The position numbers and the translations under genes were made by a program. A stretch of DNA of 5,655 nt. It comes from Bacteroidota bacterium. GTDB taxonomy: Bacteria > Bacteroidota > Bacteroidia > Bacteroidales > JAAYUG01. This document shows positions 5,007-5,655 of this stretch, one piece after another (within the stretch, counting starts at the first letter, position 1; the number at the start of each line of letters is the position of its first letter). The stretch spans positions 1 to 5,655 of the forward strand of contig JAKAMP010000223.1 of the NCBI GenBank assembly GCA_021812865.1, given 5' to 3'. The notes beneath the pieces were generated by a model. That model had not been told where the DNA came from. It saw only the letters and a program-made list of their open reading frames with translations, and made no database searches.

Positions 5007-5655
5007 ATGAAACAAAGAATTACCTTGTTGATGGCTGCAACGGCCTTTTTTATGATGACAATCCCTGCTGCAGGTTTGAACGCACAGACCTCGCAGACAG
5101 GTTCTGACAGCCAGACTACCGAATTCAAGCCCTCCGGTAAAGTATGGGGATATGTTTTCGGCGATTATTACTATAAAACCCATGCTGATTCCCTGGGCCG
5201 TGGAAAAACACAGTATGCTGGCAAATCTTATCCCAAAGACTTCAACGCATTTGCTTTCCGCAGAATTTACCTGGGTTATGATTACAACATCAGCGAAAAG
5301 TTTTCCACCGAGTTTCTGATTACCCATGAAGGCGATGTGGCTGACGGAAGCGGCGACCGCATTATGTATATCAAGGCAGCCAACCTGCGCTGGAAGAACA
5401 TCTTCAAAAACAATGACCTGGTAATCGGCCAGATGTCCACCCCCTTGTTCGCCATGACTTCCGAAAAAGTATGGAGCTACCGCAGCATTGAAAAGACTGT
5501 GGCCGACATGCGCGGATTCGGAAGCTCAAACGACCTGGGTATTGCCCTGCAAGGTAAACTCAATGATAAGGGAGACTATGGTTATAACCTGATGATTGGT
5601 AATGGAACAGCCCAGAAGATCGAAACCGATAAATACAAAAAAATCTACGGTGAAG
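5007..5655 (+). CDS. Outer-membrane porin, phosphate-selective porin O/P-like, N-terminal part
   Basis: The first 216 residues of an outer-membrane beta-barrel, cut by the right edge of the window. It opens with a Sec signal peptide: MKQR, a hydrophobic core, and a likely signal peptidase I site after GLNA (about residue 26). A short Ser/Thr/Gln-rich linker leads into alternating strands rich in Tyr, Gly and Phe, such as GKVWGYVFGDYYYK (44-57) and FRRIYLGYDY (84-93). The block WSYRSIEKTVADMRGFGSSNDLGI (about 156-179) followed by a YNLMIGNG turn is typical of Bacteroidota porins related to OprO/OprP; the Arg-rich and Glu elements recall the anion-selective family, but phosphate selectivity cannot be inferred. 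An in-frame ATG at 4974 would add 11 residues (MIPIIHKHKKS) before the signal; 5007 is preferred because it gives a normal signal peptide. Full-length relatives are about 380-450 residues, so half is missing. No partner gene is visible downstream. Confidence 0.88.
   Translation, partial: MKQRITLLMAATAFFMMTIPAAGLNAQTSQTGSDSQTTEFKPSGKVWGYVFGDYYYKTHADSLGRGKTQYAGKSYPKDFNAFAFRRIYLGYDYNISEKFSTEFLITHEGDVADGSGDRIMYIKAANLRWKNIFKNNDLVIGQMSTPLFAMTSEKVWSYRSIEKTVADMRGFGSSNDLGIALQGKLNDKGDYGYNLMIGNGTAQKIETDKYKKIYGE

Noticed and set aside
4920..5327. Open frame on the minus strand (135 codons) across the porin start
   Set aside because: It is antisense to a well-supported signal peptide and barrel domain and also runs through the porin promoter region; the translation looks random.
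1..5655. CRISPR array, tRNA, rRNA, riboswitch or complete insertion sequence
   Set aside because: I found no spaced direct repeats, no tRNA-like clover arms, no rRNA-like sequence and no transposase or paired terminal inverted repeats.

Overview
The window looks like chromosomal DNA of a Bacteroidota bacterium, probably from a metagenome assembly. The evidence is indirect: start codons have A/T-rich leaders and no clear Shine-Dalgarno sites, two upstream regions hold matches to the Bacteroidota promoter (TTG, a spacer, then TAnnTTTG), there is a Bacteroidota-style lipoprotein signal, a Tat-dependent Gfo/Idh/MocA oxidoreductase, and a phosphate-selective-porin-like outer-membrane protein. I see no rRNA, tRNA, CRISPR array or complete insertion sequence.

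Layout, left to right. (1) Minus strand, 1-716: a TauE/SafE (TSUP) permease whose family-like sequence stops near base 105. The first ~126 bases instead encode, on the plus strand, the C-terminal part of a BRO-type phage antirepressor-like protein. The two identities overlap by about 22 bases, which marks a chimeric junction, either real or an assembly error. (2) Plus strand, 853-1971: a membrane-anchored YaeI/YkuE-type metallophosphoesterase. (3) 1972-2188: a convergent gap with four imperfect heptamer repeats. (4) Minus strand, 2189-3511: an exported Gfo/Idh/MocA oxidoreductase. (5) Plus strand, 3746-4289: an NTF2-like (SnoaL/DUF4440-type) lipoprotein with a polyproline tail, broken by two single-base frameshifts and followed by a strong hairpin terminator. 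(6) Minus strand, 4341-4748: a small four-helix membrane protein. (7) Plus strand, 5007 to the right edge: the N-terminal half of an outer-membrane porin.

The six genes alternate strictly in strand (-,+,-,+,-,+), so each is probably its own transcription unit. I cannot tie them into one pathway. Several act at the cell envelope: sulfur-type anion transport, membrane phosphoesterase, exported oxidoreductase, lipoprotein and porin. I do not see a new multi-gene system. The most notable points are the BRO/TSUP junction, the doubly frameshifted polyproline lipoprotein and the heptamer repeats.
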